NCBI GenBank assembly: GCA_029268555.1
Contig: JAQWNN010000015.1
Coordinates: forward strand, 1-47,199
Direction: 5' to 3'
DNA: 47,199 bases
Source of the DNA: Flavobacteriaceae bacterium
GTDB lineage: Bacteria > Bacteroidota > Bacteroidia > Flavobacteriales > Flavobacteriaceae
In this document: positions 34,900-43,413 of the stretch, one piece after another
Position numbering within the stretch: position 1 is the first letter of the stretch
How the letters are laid out: each line of letters begins with the position of its first letter
Translations under genes and position numbers: made by a program
Notes under the pieces: model-generated
What the model was told of the DNA's origin: nothing
The model's database searches: none
What the model saw: only the letters and a program-made list of their open reading frames with translations

Positions 34900-35655
34900 A
34901 TGAAATATTTTATAATCTTTTTTTTAATAATACAATTTGTATTTGGTCAAAGTAAAATGAAACCCGAAGAGACCGAGGTCTGGGAACCTGAACCTAAAGT
35001 AGTTCAACCCGGAGTCTTTTTATCGCCACCAAGTGATGCGATTATTCTTTTTGATGGAACTGATTTTTCAAAATGGAGAAGTGAGCGAACACAAGGTGAC
35101 GTTGAATGGACATTAAATCCTGATAAAAGCATGACAGTAAAACCAGGTAAAGGAGGAATTGAAACTATAGATGAACACGGCTCAGTCCAACTTCATATTG
35201 AATGGAAGTCTCCAACAGTTATTAAAGGTGAAGGACAAGGAAGAGGAAATAGTGGAATTTTTTTCCAACGCCGATATGAGATTCAAGTGTTGGATAGTTA
35301 TCAAAACAGAACCTATTCAAATGGTCAGGCAGGGTCGATTTATAAGCAATATATTCCTTTGGTAAACGCAATGCGACCCACAGGGGAATGGCAAGTTTAC
35401 GATATCGTTTTTAATGTTCCAGAATTCAATGATAATGGTGACGAAATTAAGCCAGGTAGTTTTATTGTTTTTCATAACGGAATTCTTATACAAAATTCTG
35501 TAGAAATTCAGGGAACTACAGAATATATAGGGAGGCCTAAAAAAGGACGTAATGTTATGCATGGTTTTTCAGGTGGGGACAAGCGTCGAAGTCTGATGCT
35601 TCAGGACCACAGTGACCTTGTGAGTTACAGGAATATTTGGATGCGAAAGCTTTAG
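34900..35655 (+). CDS. DUF1080 family exported protein, 3-keto-disaccharide hydrolase-like
   Basis: A 251-residue protein starting at the ATG at 34900, with a signal peptide (MKYFIIFFLIIQFVFGQ); the TTG three codons upstream is less likely. It has the concanavalin-like beta-sandwich of DUF1080: IILFDGTDFSKWRSE, then QLHIEWKSPT, RGNSGIFFQRRYEIQVLDSY and a C-terminal LMLQDHSDLVSYRNIWMRKL. Characterised DUF1080 proteins cleave 3-keto-glycosides, and the Gfo/Idh gene just upstream would make the keto group. The specific glycoside is unknown. Confidence 0.85.
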   Translation: MKYFIIFFLIIQFVFGQSKMKPEETEVWEPEPKVVQPGVFLSPPSDAIILFDGTDFSKWRSERTQGDVEWTLNPDKSMTVKPGKGGIETIDEHGSVQLHIEWKSPTVIKGEGQGRGNSGIFFQRRYEIQVLDSYQNRTYSNGQAGSIYKQYIPLVNAMRPTGEWQVYDIVFNVPEFNDNGDEIKPGSFIVFHNGILIQNSVEIQGTTEYIGRPKKGRNVMHGFSGGDKRRSLMLQDHSDLVSYRNIWMRKL

Positions 35656-35658
35656 TTT

Positions 35659-37329
35659 TTAATTAAATCTTTTTTTAGATTTAGTACCATAATTAGACTT
35701 TTTCTTCTTTTTTGGAGAGAAAGTTTTACCCTTTTTAGTTAGTTCTACCGAAATCCTTCTACTGTCTAAGTTGAGGTTTTCGAAAGATTTTAATACGAGA
35801 TCTCTATGCTTTTTGTGGGTAGAGAAAAATGAAAAGTTTTTCATTACCTCTACTTGAAAAACATCTTCCATTCCTAAATTGAGATAAGAACGGATAAAAT
35901 CTTTAAGTGTAGTCCATTCATATTGGTCTCTAGCTCCAACATTGATAAAAAATCGATCCTTGTCTTTAGGGGCATTAATTTTTCTATCTGAACTTTTGTC
36001 TGAGTTTTTTTCTTGGTTTAAACTTAAGTTCTTTGGGTTTAAATCGAAATTAAGAAACTCTTTAGAAAGCATTAATTCAATTAATGTTTCTTTATCTAGA
36101 TCCTCAAATCCCTTTTGAACATCACCTAAATAGGGTTGTAGATCACTTTTTACAGGAGTGTTTTTTATTTGCTTAATCCAATGCTGAACTTTATTTTTAA
36201 AAATTTCTTTAGCTGAAGGCATTTCAATCTCAGTAAGCTTTGTTTGAAGTTTATTTTCAATCAATTTGATTTTTCTTTTATCAGACTTTGTCAAGAAAAT
36301 AATTGAAGTCCCTAGTTTACCAGCTCTACCAGTTCTTCCACTTCGATGGGTGTATGTTTCAATCTCATCTGGAAATTGGTAATTAATTACATGAGTAATG
36401 TCCTCAACATCAATCCCACGAGCTGCAACATCAGTTGCAACAAGCAGTTGAATTTTTTTCTTCCTGAAAGACTGCATCACTGCATCCCTTTGATTTTGAC
36501 TCAAATCACCATGAATTGCAGCAGCTTTATGACCGTCTTGGATTAATTTTTCAGCAACTTTTTGAGTTTCAATTTTGGTTCTACAGAATACACATCCAAA
36601 AATATTGGGATTCATTCCTAAAACTGCTCTTAAAGCAGTATAGCGCTCCCTGGCAGAAATAGTAAAATATTGATGATCTACATTTTTTGTTCCAGCATTT
36701 TTTGTTCCAACGGTAATCTCTACAGGAGCGCTCATGAACTTTTTAGCGATCGCATGAACTTCTGGTGGCATTGTAGCAGAAAATAACCAAGAACTCTTCG
36801 TCTTTGGAGTATGGTTGAGAATAGATTTTATATCCTCATAAAACCCCATATTTAACATTTCATCAGCTTCGTCTAAAACACAAAAATTAATGGAACCGAT
36901 ATCTACCAGTTTTCGCCTGATCATATCTTTTAATCTTCCAGGAGTAGCAACTACTAGGTGCGCACCTCGTTTTATTTTTTTGGCTTGTTCTGTAATATTA
37001 GCACCACCATATACAGCAACAATATTTAGTTTTTTTATTTCGCTACCGTAATGTTCTATTTCATTTGTAATTTGCAAACAAAGTTCACGAGTGGGTGAAA
37101 GAATAAGTCCTTGTGTTTTCCTATTATCTAAATCTAGATTTTGCAGCATTGGAAATCCAAAGGCAGCTGTTTTTCCAGTGCCTGTTTGTGCTAATGCTAC
37201 TAAATCAGTTTTATCATTAAGTAATAGAGGAATTACTTTACTTTGGACTTCTGTTGGAGTTTCGAATCCTAATTTTTCTACGGCATTTATTAGTTGCGCG
37301 TTGAGCCCTAGGGACTTGAAAGTTGTCAT
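35659..37329 (-). CDS. DEAD-box RNA helicase with DbpA-type RNA-binding domain
   Basis: A 556-residue ATP-dependent RNA helicase. Helicase domain 1 has the Q motif (Phe4 and Gln29), Walker A AQTGTGKT (47-54), DEAD at 153-156 and SAT at 184-186. Domain 2 includes HRSGRTGRAG. A linker and a DbpA RNA-binding (RRM-like) domain follow at about 465-540 (RFFINVGARDQYEWTTLKDF). The Lys-rich tail ends KKKKKSNYGTKSKKRFN. This is the CsdA/DeaD-type layout, which acts in ribosome assembly and cold adaptation. It is a lone gene on the minus strand inside the sugar region, with its own promoter element. Confidence 0.92.
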   Translation of the reverse strand: MTTFKSLGLNAQLINAVEKLGFETPTEVQSKVIPLLLNDKTDLVALAQTGTGKTAAFGFPMLQNLDLDNRKTQGLILSPTRELCLQITNEIEHYGSEIKKLNIVAVYGGANITEQAKKIKRGAHLVVATPGRLKDMIRRKLVDIGSINFCVLDEADEMLNMGFYEDIKSILNHTPKTKSSWLFSATMPPEVHAIAKKFMSAPVEITVGTKNAGTKNVDHQYFTISARERYTALRAVLGMNPNIFGCVFCRTKIETQKVAEKLIQDGHKAAAIHGDLSQNQRDAVMQSFRKKKIQLLVATDVAARGIDVEDITHVINYQFPDEIETYTHRSGRTGRAGKLGTSIIFLTKSDKRKIKLIENKLQTKLTEIEMPSAKEIFKNKVQHWIKQIKNTPVKSDLQPYLGDVQKGFEDLDKETLIELMLSKEFLNFDLNPKNLSLNQEKNSDKSSDRKINAPKDKDRFFINVGARDQYEWTTLKDFIRSYLNLGMEDVFQVEVMKNFSFFSTHKKHRDLVLKSFENLNLDSRRISVELTKKGKTFSPKKKKKSNYGTKSKKRFN

Positions 37330-37346
37330 ACATTAAATTATGACGG

Positions 37347-37354
37347 CAAAAGTA
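37347..37354 (-). promoter_or_regulatory. -7 promoter element for the DEAD-box helicase gene
   Basis: TACTTTTG on the minus strand matches TAnnTTTG and ends 17 bases before the helicase ATG. No good -33 TTG is seen at the standard spacing. Confidence 0.5.
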
Positions 37355-37445
37355 AACTAAATTGGATGGCTCGAGTGCCTTTTTTAATTTATTTTACTGA
37401 ATTAGAATACAGTAAACAAGTAATCCTCTTTTAAAATAATAAAGC

Positions 37446-38900
37446 CTAAATCGTAAATCCAGTCCTATATTCTCTGGTCACAAATTGATTTGCAGCATCC
37501 AGATTGGTAATTCTCATATTTTCACCATCCCAAAGAAGCTTTTTTCTAGCGTAATAATTCATTTGCCCACTACTAGATTCTTTTCTTAGCATAAAGCTTC
37601 GAATAGCTAAATTCCCCATTAAAACTGTTTCAGTCATAGGTCCAGCATAGTCAAAAGAAGAAGTAAGTGCTAAATGTTCTTTACTGTTGAATCCCGCCTT
37701 ACATGCATCTACCCATTTTCTCTGGTGTCCATACTCAGGTTCGATTATCTTCTCAGTTTCTGGTCCAAAATCAGTAGTGCCATCAAAAAGATATAGTTTA
37801 GGCATAAGAGGCGAACTGTCATTAATATTGGTAGAGATAATTCCTTTTTCACCAATAATTAAAACCCCGTTAGCGCTGTCTTTTCCCCCTATATCATTAT
37901 TGGCAGGAATAATGTCAGGATGTGAAGGACGAATGCCTCCGTCACTCCAAGTCATTTTAATTGGTTTTTGTGATTTTTTTGTTGCATCAAAATTAATTGT
38001 AATAAACGAGGAAGGTGGACATCCCTCTGGAATATAATCAGGTGACCACATTTTACTAAATACACTTCCCACACTACATTCTGCTGATGTCGGATATTTA
38101 AGACCTAAAGTTCTAAATGGAATATCGATCAGATGACAACCTACATCACCAAGAGCACCAGTTCCATAATCCCACCAACCTCTCCAGCTAAATGGATGCA
38201 TGTTAGGAGTAAATGGCTTTTCTTTCGCAGGTCCTAACCATAAATCCCAATTCAAAGCATCGGGCTTTAAACTCGAGTCTGATTTTGGCATTTGGACACC
38301 CTGTGGCCAGACAGGTCTGTTTGTCCAAATTTTCACCTCAGATACAGCTCCAATTGAATCATTATCTATCCAGTTTTGAACCATATTAAGTAAAGGGTTG
38401 GATCCTCCTTGATTTCCCATTTGAGTTACGACTCTCTTTTCTCTAGCCATTTCTGTTAAGATACGAGCCTCTTTAATATTATGAGTCATTGGTTTTTGCA
38501 CATATACGTGAATACCACGTTCCATAGCATATGCAGCAGCAGGTCCATGAACATGATCAGGGGTAGAAATTGTTACAGCATCGATATCTTTTTCCTTTTC
38601 AAGCATAATTCTATAATCAGCATACTTTTTTGCTTTAGGAAATTTTTTGGCAGTTTTTGATGCAGTTCCTGAAAAATCTACGTCACAAAGAGCTGATACA
38701 TGCTCTCTTCCTTTAACTGAAGCATTACTGATGTCACTTGCTCCTTTTCCTCCAGATCCAATAGCAGCTAAGTTGAGTTTATCGCTGGGAGCTAAATAGC
38801 CAGGTCCACCAAGTACGTGCCTTGGTAAAATCACAATAGATGAAGCAATAATACCCTTTTTTATAAAACCTCTTCGGGAAGTGTTTTGTTTATTTTTCAT
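37446..38900 (-). CDS. Gfo/Idh/MocA family oxidoreductase with Tat signal
   Basis: A 484-residue sugar oxidoreductase. The twin-arginine signal SRRGFIKKG (8-16) and hydrophobic stretch predict export by Tat. The Rossmann glycine motif is AAIGSGGKGASD. The usual EKP reads QKP here (VYVQKPMTHN), a replacement often seen in the exported Bacteroidota subgroup; the catalytic Lys is kept. The C-terminal domain has RGWWDYGTGALGDVGCHLID. It likely oxidises or reduces a sugar in the periplasm. It is a separate unit from the first Gfo/Idh gene and shares only moderate likeness with it. Confidence 0.88.
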   Translation of the reverse strand: MKNKQNTSRRGFIKKGIIASSIVILPRHVLGGPGYLAPSDKLNLAAIGSGGKGASDISNASVKGREHVSALCDVDFSGTASKTAKKFPKAKKYADYRIMLEKEKDIDAVTISTPDHVHGPAAAYAMERGIHVYVQKPMTHNIKEARILTEMAREKRVVTQMGNQGGSNPLLNMVQNWIDNDSIGAVSEVKIWTNRPVWPQGVQMPKSDSSLKPDALNWDLWLGPAKEKPFTPNMHPFSWRGWWDYGTGALGDVGCHLIDIPFRTLGLKYPTSAECSVGSVFSKMWSPDYIPEGCPPSSFITINFDATKKSQKPIKMTWSDGGIRPSHPDIIPANNDIGGKDSANGVLIIGEKGIISTNINDSSPLMPKLYLFDGTTDFGPETEKIIEPEYGHQRKWVDACKAGFNSKEHLALTSSFDYAGPMTETVLMGNLAIRSFMLRKESSSGQMNYYARKKLLWDGENMRITNLDAANQFVTREYRTGFTI

Positions 38901-39048
38901 TTTTATTTATTTAAAATTTAAATTAAAGCTATTTTTTTATTCAAAAGTCATAATTGTATTTTATAATTCAAAAATTGAGATAATCTTTACAAATTAAAAT
39001 ATGTAACTTTATTTCAATACGAAATAATTGCTTTTAATTTTTTGTTTC

Positions 39049-39465
39049 ATGAAAAATAACTTAATTGTATGTCTAGTTATGTGTACAACACTTGTATACA
39101 GTCAGAGAGGAATGACTGGAGATAAGACTTTTAAAGATCGTTTACCTACTGAAGTTTTTAACCAAGTTTCCAACGCTTCATTGATATTGGTAAATGAAGT
39201 TGATCATGATATTATTGTTTCTGTAAGAGATCAGTACAAAAACTTTTTAAGACATGTTTATATACGAAACAATGATAGATATGTTTTTGAAAAACTACCT
39301 ATAACTAGACTTTATGTACAGTTTAAGTCCAAAAGTTTTTATTTTGAAGATCGTGAACGAACCAATATTAACTTTGGAGAAAAACACACATTTACTTTTT
39401 TCTTTGACGCCTCAAAAATGGGTAATTATTTTCAAATAACTGAAGAAGATTTTTTTAAACCATAA
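39049..39465 (+). CDS. Exported protein of unknown function
   Basis: A 138-residue protein starting at the ATG at 39049, with a signal peptide (MKNNLIVCLVMCTTLVYSQ). A TTG seven codons upstream is possible but less likely. The mature part is rich in Asp, Arg, Phe and Tyr and seems to be mostly beta-strand (LILVNEVDHDIIVSVRDQYK, then YVQFKSKSFYFEDR). I do not recognise a family. It lies before the transporter gene on the same strand with a 97-base gap. No catalytic motif is visible. Confidence 0.7.
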   Translation: MKNNLIVCLVMCTTLVYSQRGMTGDKTFKDRLPTEVFNQVSNASLILVNEVDHDIIVSVRDQYKNFLRHVYIRNNDRYVFEKLPITRLYVQFKSKSFYFEDRERTNINFGEKHTFTFFFDASKMGNYFQITEEDFFKP

Positions 39466-39562
39466 TTTTTAATAGCCTGTAACAATTTATGTTAATCCTT
39501 TAGAATAGAAACTTAATACTACCAAAGAATTTTCCTAATTTTAGAGGGTTAGAATTTATCTT

Positions 39563-40567
39563 ATGTTTGTAATAGACAATTACATTTTGGCTGTAGTTTT
39601 TTGTTTTATAACGATGCTCTGTTGGGGATCTTGGGCAAATACTCAAAAGTTATCAAGCGAAAAATGGCCTTTTCAACTTTTTTATTGGGACTACACATTT
39701 GGTATTCTTTTTATAACATTTCTTTTTGCATTTACATTTGGTTCTTTTGGTGATGTAGGTAGAGATTTTATTTCGGATTTTTATCAAGCAGATAATCATA
39801 ACTTAATGTCTGCTTTTATTGGTGGTATTATTTTTAATTTTGCAAATTTACTATTGGTTATTGGAATAGAAATAGCTGGTATGGCAATTGCATTTCCTAT
39901 AGGTATTGGTATAGCACTAGTTTTAGGAGTATTTACTAACTACATTGCTCAACCTGAAGGAAATCCTTATGTTTTATTAGTAGGTGTTTCTTTAGTTGCA
40001 ATTGCTATTCTTATTGATGGAGTTGCTTATAAAAAGATTTTACAAAATTCAAATAAAAGTGCATTTAAGGGAATTCTTATTTCTTTAACGGCTGGGATTG
40101 CAATGGGATTTTTTTACAAATTTGTTGCTACTTCAATGGCTTCTAATTTCATTACACCTCAGACAGGTAAATTAACTCCTTACACTGCATTAGTTATTTT
40201 CTCATTAGGTATCATTATATCAAATTTTTTATTTAACACCTTAAATATGTACTTTCCACTTTCTGGTGAAAAAGTCAATTTTAAAGACTATTTCAGAATA
40301 GGTACTACAAAACTTCATCTGATCGGTATTTTAGGAGGAGTTGTTTGGGGTATTGGTATGTCTTTAAATATTTTAGCTTCTGAACAGGCTGGCCCAGCTA
40401 TTGCATACGGGTTAGGTCAGGGGGCCACACTTGTGGCAGCCATATGGGGTGTTTTTGTTTGGAAAGAATTTAAAGACTTACCTTCCAAAAATAAGTGGTT
40501 AATACCAATGATGTTTTTATTATTTGTATCAGGAATAGGTTTGATTATCATTGCTAAATTGGTTTAA
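39563..40567 (+). CDS. Ureide-permease/GRP-like DMT superfamily transporter
   Basis: A 334-residue inner-membrane protein with about ten helices in two five-helix halves. The N-terminal region has FITMLCWGSWANTQKL, then FYWDYTFGILFITFLFAFTF, which resembles the opening of plant-type ureide permeases (PF07168) and bacterial glucose/ribose porters. The second half begins near FKGILISLTAGIAMGFFYKF. The next gene, 3 bases on, is a ribokinase-like kinase, so a sugar or nucleoside substrate is more likely than a drug. Substrate not proven. Confidence 0.75.
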   Translation: MFVIDNYILAVVFCFITMLCWGSWANTQKLSSEKWPFQLFYWDYTFGILFITFLFAFTFGSFGDVGRDFISDFYQADNHNLMSAFIGGIIFNFANLLLVIGIEIAGMAIAFPIGIGIALVLGVFTNYIAQPEGNPYVLLVGVSLVAIAILIDGVAYKKILQNSNKSAFKGILISLTAGIAMGFFYKFVATSMASNFITPQTGKLTPYTALVIFSLGIIISNFLFNTLNMYFPLSGEKVNFKDYFRIGTTKLHLIGILGGVVWGIGMSLNILASEQAGPAIAYGLGQGATLVAAIWGVFVWKEFKDLPSKNKWLIPMMFLLFVSGIGLIIIAKLV

Positions 40568-40570
40568 AGA

Positions 40571-41512
40571 ATGAGTTTATTTGTAATAGGGAGCTCAAAT
40601 ACTGATCTAGTAATTTATTTAGATCGCATACCAAAAATAGGTGAAACCATAATTGGAGGAGAATCTAAAGTTGTTTATGGAGGTAAAGGTGCAAACCAAG
40701 CCGTTGCATCAATGCGAGCGGGAGCGAATATAAAATTCATTACTCAACTTGGAAACGACACTTTTGGGAAAAATCTTAAAGCATATTTTCATGAATTGGG
40801 TTTTGATAAAAAATATATTCTTATTGATGAAAATAATCATTCAGGAATTGCACATATTTTTGTTTCAAAAAAAGGAGAAAATTCAATTGCAGTCGCTTCT
40901 GGTTCAAATGCAACCTTAACTTTCAAAAAACTTAAACCCTTTCTCGACGAAATTGCCAATGCTAAATTGGTTCTAGTACAATTTGAAATTCCCTTGGAAA
41001 CAATTTTATCAATTTTGAGTTTTTGTAATAAAAAGGGTGTTAAGGTTATTGTAAATCCAGCTCCAGCAATTGAATTAACCAAAAATATTTTAAATAAAAT
41101 TTGGATGATAACCCCTAATGAAACTGAATTAGAATCACTAACAGGTATTTCTATTACAAATGAGGAATCCATTATAAAGGCTTCAAAAATAATTCTTGAT
41201 CAAGGGGTTGAGCATTGCTTGGTAACATTAGGAGAAAAGGGGAGTATATGGATTAATTCTAAAAGTTGTACACGCTTCAAAGTCCCGAAACAAAAGGCAA
41301 TTGACTCTACAGCCGCTGGAGATGTATTTAATGGCTATCTAGCCTATGGAATTACAAGAGGTTTTTCTATAAAGGAGTCAATTTTAATTAGTCATGCAGC
41401 TGCTACAATATCAGTTACTATTAAAGGTGCACAGCCCTCAATACCTACAATTAAAAAAGCTCAATTTTTTCTTGAAAAGCATCAAATTACTGATGAAATA
41501 ATATCTTTTTGA
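40571..41512 (+). CDS. rbsK: Ribokinase (PfkB family)
   Basis: Sugar kinase of 313 residues. The substrate-binding GGKGANQAV (37-45) and the lid region near residues 12-35 precede the ATP/phosphate motif DSTAAGDVFNGYL, with catalytic Asp251. NPAPA in the middle is typical of ribokinases. It would phosphorylate ribose, or a similar sugar released from nucleosides, to the 5-phosphate in the cytosol. It is coupled to the transporter gene 3 bases upstream. A related PfkB sugar kinase cannot be excluded without a substrate test. Confidence 0.85.
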   Translation: MSLFVIGSSNTDLVIYLDRIPKIGETIIGGESKVVYGGKGANQAVASMRAGANIKFITQLGNDTFGKNLKAYFHELGFDKKYILIDENNHSGIAHIFVSKKGENSIAVASGSNATLTFKKLKPFLDEIANAKLVLVQFEIPLETILSILSFCNKKGVKVIVNPAPAIELTKNILNKIWMITPNETELESLTGISITNEESIIKASKIILDQGVEHCLVTLGEKGSIWINSKSCTRFKVPKQKAIDSTAAGDVFNGYLAYGITRGFSIKESILISHAAATISVTIKGAQPSIPTIKKAQFFLEKHQITDEIISF

Positions 41513-41567
41513 AATAGATACATTTATTTCTTTTGAAAATGAAACCAATAAATATTAGTTCTTATAA

Positions 41568-43382
41568 TTACATTTTTGTTTTAATCCAATTGTCAATTTT
41601 TGTTTCTAATAAAACAAGCGGTAAACTTCCTGAATTGAGTACTTGATTATGAAATTCTGTAATACTAAACTTGTCACCCAATTTGGTTTCAGCTTTTGTT
41701 CTGAGTGATCTAATTTTTAATTGACCTATTTTATAAGACAAAGCTTGTCCAGGAGTAGCCATATAACGTTCAATTTCAGCAATGATTGAATCTTCAGATT
41801 CTGCTTCATTTTCCAAAGAATATTGAATGGCTTGTTCGCGGGTCCATTCTTTACTGTGGATCCCTGTATCTACTACCAAACGTATAGCCCGATGCATCTC
41901 CATGCTGAGCATACCAAAATATTGAATTGGATCCACGTATAAACCAAGTTCTGTTCCTAAAGACTCAGCATACAAAGCCCAGCCCTCTACAAAAACACCC
42001 ATGCTCTCGGGATGTAAAAATTTAGGTAAGTTTTTATTTTCTTGTTGCAACGATAACTGGTAATGATGTCCAGGAATAGCCTCATGAAGAAATAAGGCTT
42101 CATCTGAATACTTATTGTAACGATTCACATTAGGAATTGGAACATAAAAGATACCAGCCCTTGACGCATCTTTTGTACCAGGAACATATTCAGCACTTGC
42201 TGAGGCTTCACGAAATGCTTCTGTTTGTCTTATTATAAAATCTGCTTTTGGTTTCAATTCAAAAATCTGATTTAGTTTTTTATCAATTCTTTTTTTAATG
42301 TTGTTAAAATTATTAATTACCTGCTCAGGATGCGTAAATGGCATCTGTTCAGGGCTGTTTCTGATGAATTCGAAAAATGCCTTAATATCTCCATCAAAAC
42401 CCATTCTATTTTTTGCAATCTCCATTTCATCTAGAATACGTGCAACTTCATTTTTTCCTAATTCATGAATTTCATCAGCAGTCATGTCTGTAGTAGTATG
42501 TAGCTTAATTAGATAATTATATGTTTCATGTCCGTTTGGCAAAGCTCCAATCCCTGATGTAATCCTGCAGTCAGGTAAATATTCATTCACTAAATATTGC
42601 TTTAGCTCAATATACTTTGGTTTCAATTTATAAGTAATCATACTGCTGAATTCAGTAGTAATTCTATTTTTTTCTTTTTTGCTAATGTTTTCTGGTAATG
42701 ATAATACTGGTTTAAAAAATAAATGCTTTTTAATCGGATTAAGAATGAATTCATCTAATTGAGAGATCGTTTTTTTTGCTAATACTCTAGGAATTACAAT
42801 TCCTTTAGACACCCCTTCTTTCATCATTAAAATAGATGTATCTAGAAATCCAATATAATCATCAATTCTTTCCAACCAATTATCATAATCTTGAATTGAA
42901 TTAAATGGATGAACACTTCGCCCAGCAGCTAATTGGGCAACATAAAGATGCAACGATTGTACCTGCATCAATGGCATTAATTCAAAACTTGGTAAATTAT
43001 AAATAGGGGAAGCAATAGTTACCAATTCATTATTTAAACCTTTTAGTTTTATTTTACAATCCCATTCCATAACCTTCATACTTAAAAGGTCTGTTTCTGA
43101 AATTTTTTCTTGATCAATTTTTGCTAAAATATTTAAAAAGTAATTGTATTTTTTTTTTAAATCTTTTTGATAATCATCGGATATATAGTTAGCTATATAA
43201 TTATTGTATTTAAAATTTCCTGCTTTGGAGGCTTCAATGGGATTAATACGCTCTTTGAACTCATAATATTCTTCAAAAATCTGATTTATCGATTTAACAG
43301 TATTTTTTTTCTCATTTGAAATATTATTACTACAACAAATTATTAGAAATAAGTTTAGGATAAGAATTAAAGTATGTTTCAT
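41568..43382 (-). CDS. DUF885 family metallopeptidase-like lipoprotein
   Basis: A 604-residue protein. The lipobox LFLIICC near the N-terminus marks it as a lipoprotein. The DUF885 core has the metal-binding block HEAIPGHHYQ (His433, Glu434, His439) and a downstream glutamate-rich stretch (ENEAESEDSIIAEIERY) that fits the third ligand. Family members are zinc-dependent peptidases or related hydrolases; the exact substrate is unknown. It lies 31 bases after gamma-glutamyltransferase on the same strand, which suggests joint peptide breakdown in the envelope. Confidence 0.85.
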   Translation of the reverse strand: MKHTLILILNLFLIICCSNNISNEKKNTVKSINQIFEEYYEFKERINPIEASKAGNFKYNNYIANYISDDYQKDLKKKYNYFLNILAKIDQEKISETDLLSMKVMEWDCKIKLKGLNNELVTIASPIYNLPSFELMPLMQVQSLHLYVAQLAAGRSVHPFNSIQDYDNWLERIDDYIGFLDTSILMMKEGVSKGIVIPRVLAKKTISQLDEFILNPIKKHLFFKPVLSLPENISKKEKNRITTEFSSMITYKLKPKYIELKQYLVNEYLPDCRITSGIGALPNGHETYNYLIKLHTTTDMTADEIHELGKNEVARILDEMEIAKNRMGFDGDIKAFFEFIRNSPEQMPFTHPEQVINNFNNIKKRIDKKLNQIFELKPKADFIIRQTEAFREASASAEYVPGTKDASRAGIFYVPIPNVNRYNKYSDEALFLHEAIPGHHYQLSLQQENKNLPKFLHPESMGVFVEGWALYAESLGTELGLYVDPIQYFGMLSMEMHRAIRLVVDTGIHSKEWTREQAIQYSLENEAESEDSIIAEIERYMATPGQALSYKIGQLKIRSLRTKAETKLGDKFSITEFHNQVLNSGSLPLVLLETKIDNWIKTKM

Positions 43383-43413
43383 CTAATTTTTTTGACTATT
43401 CTCCGTAATGAGT

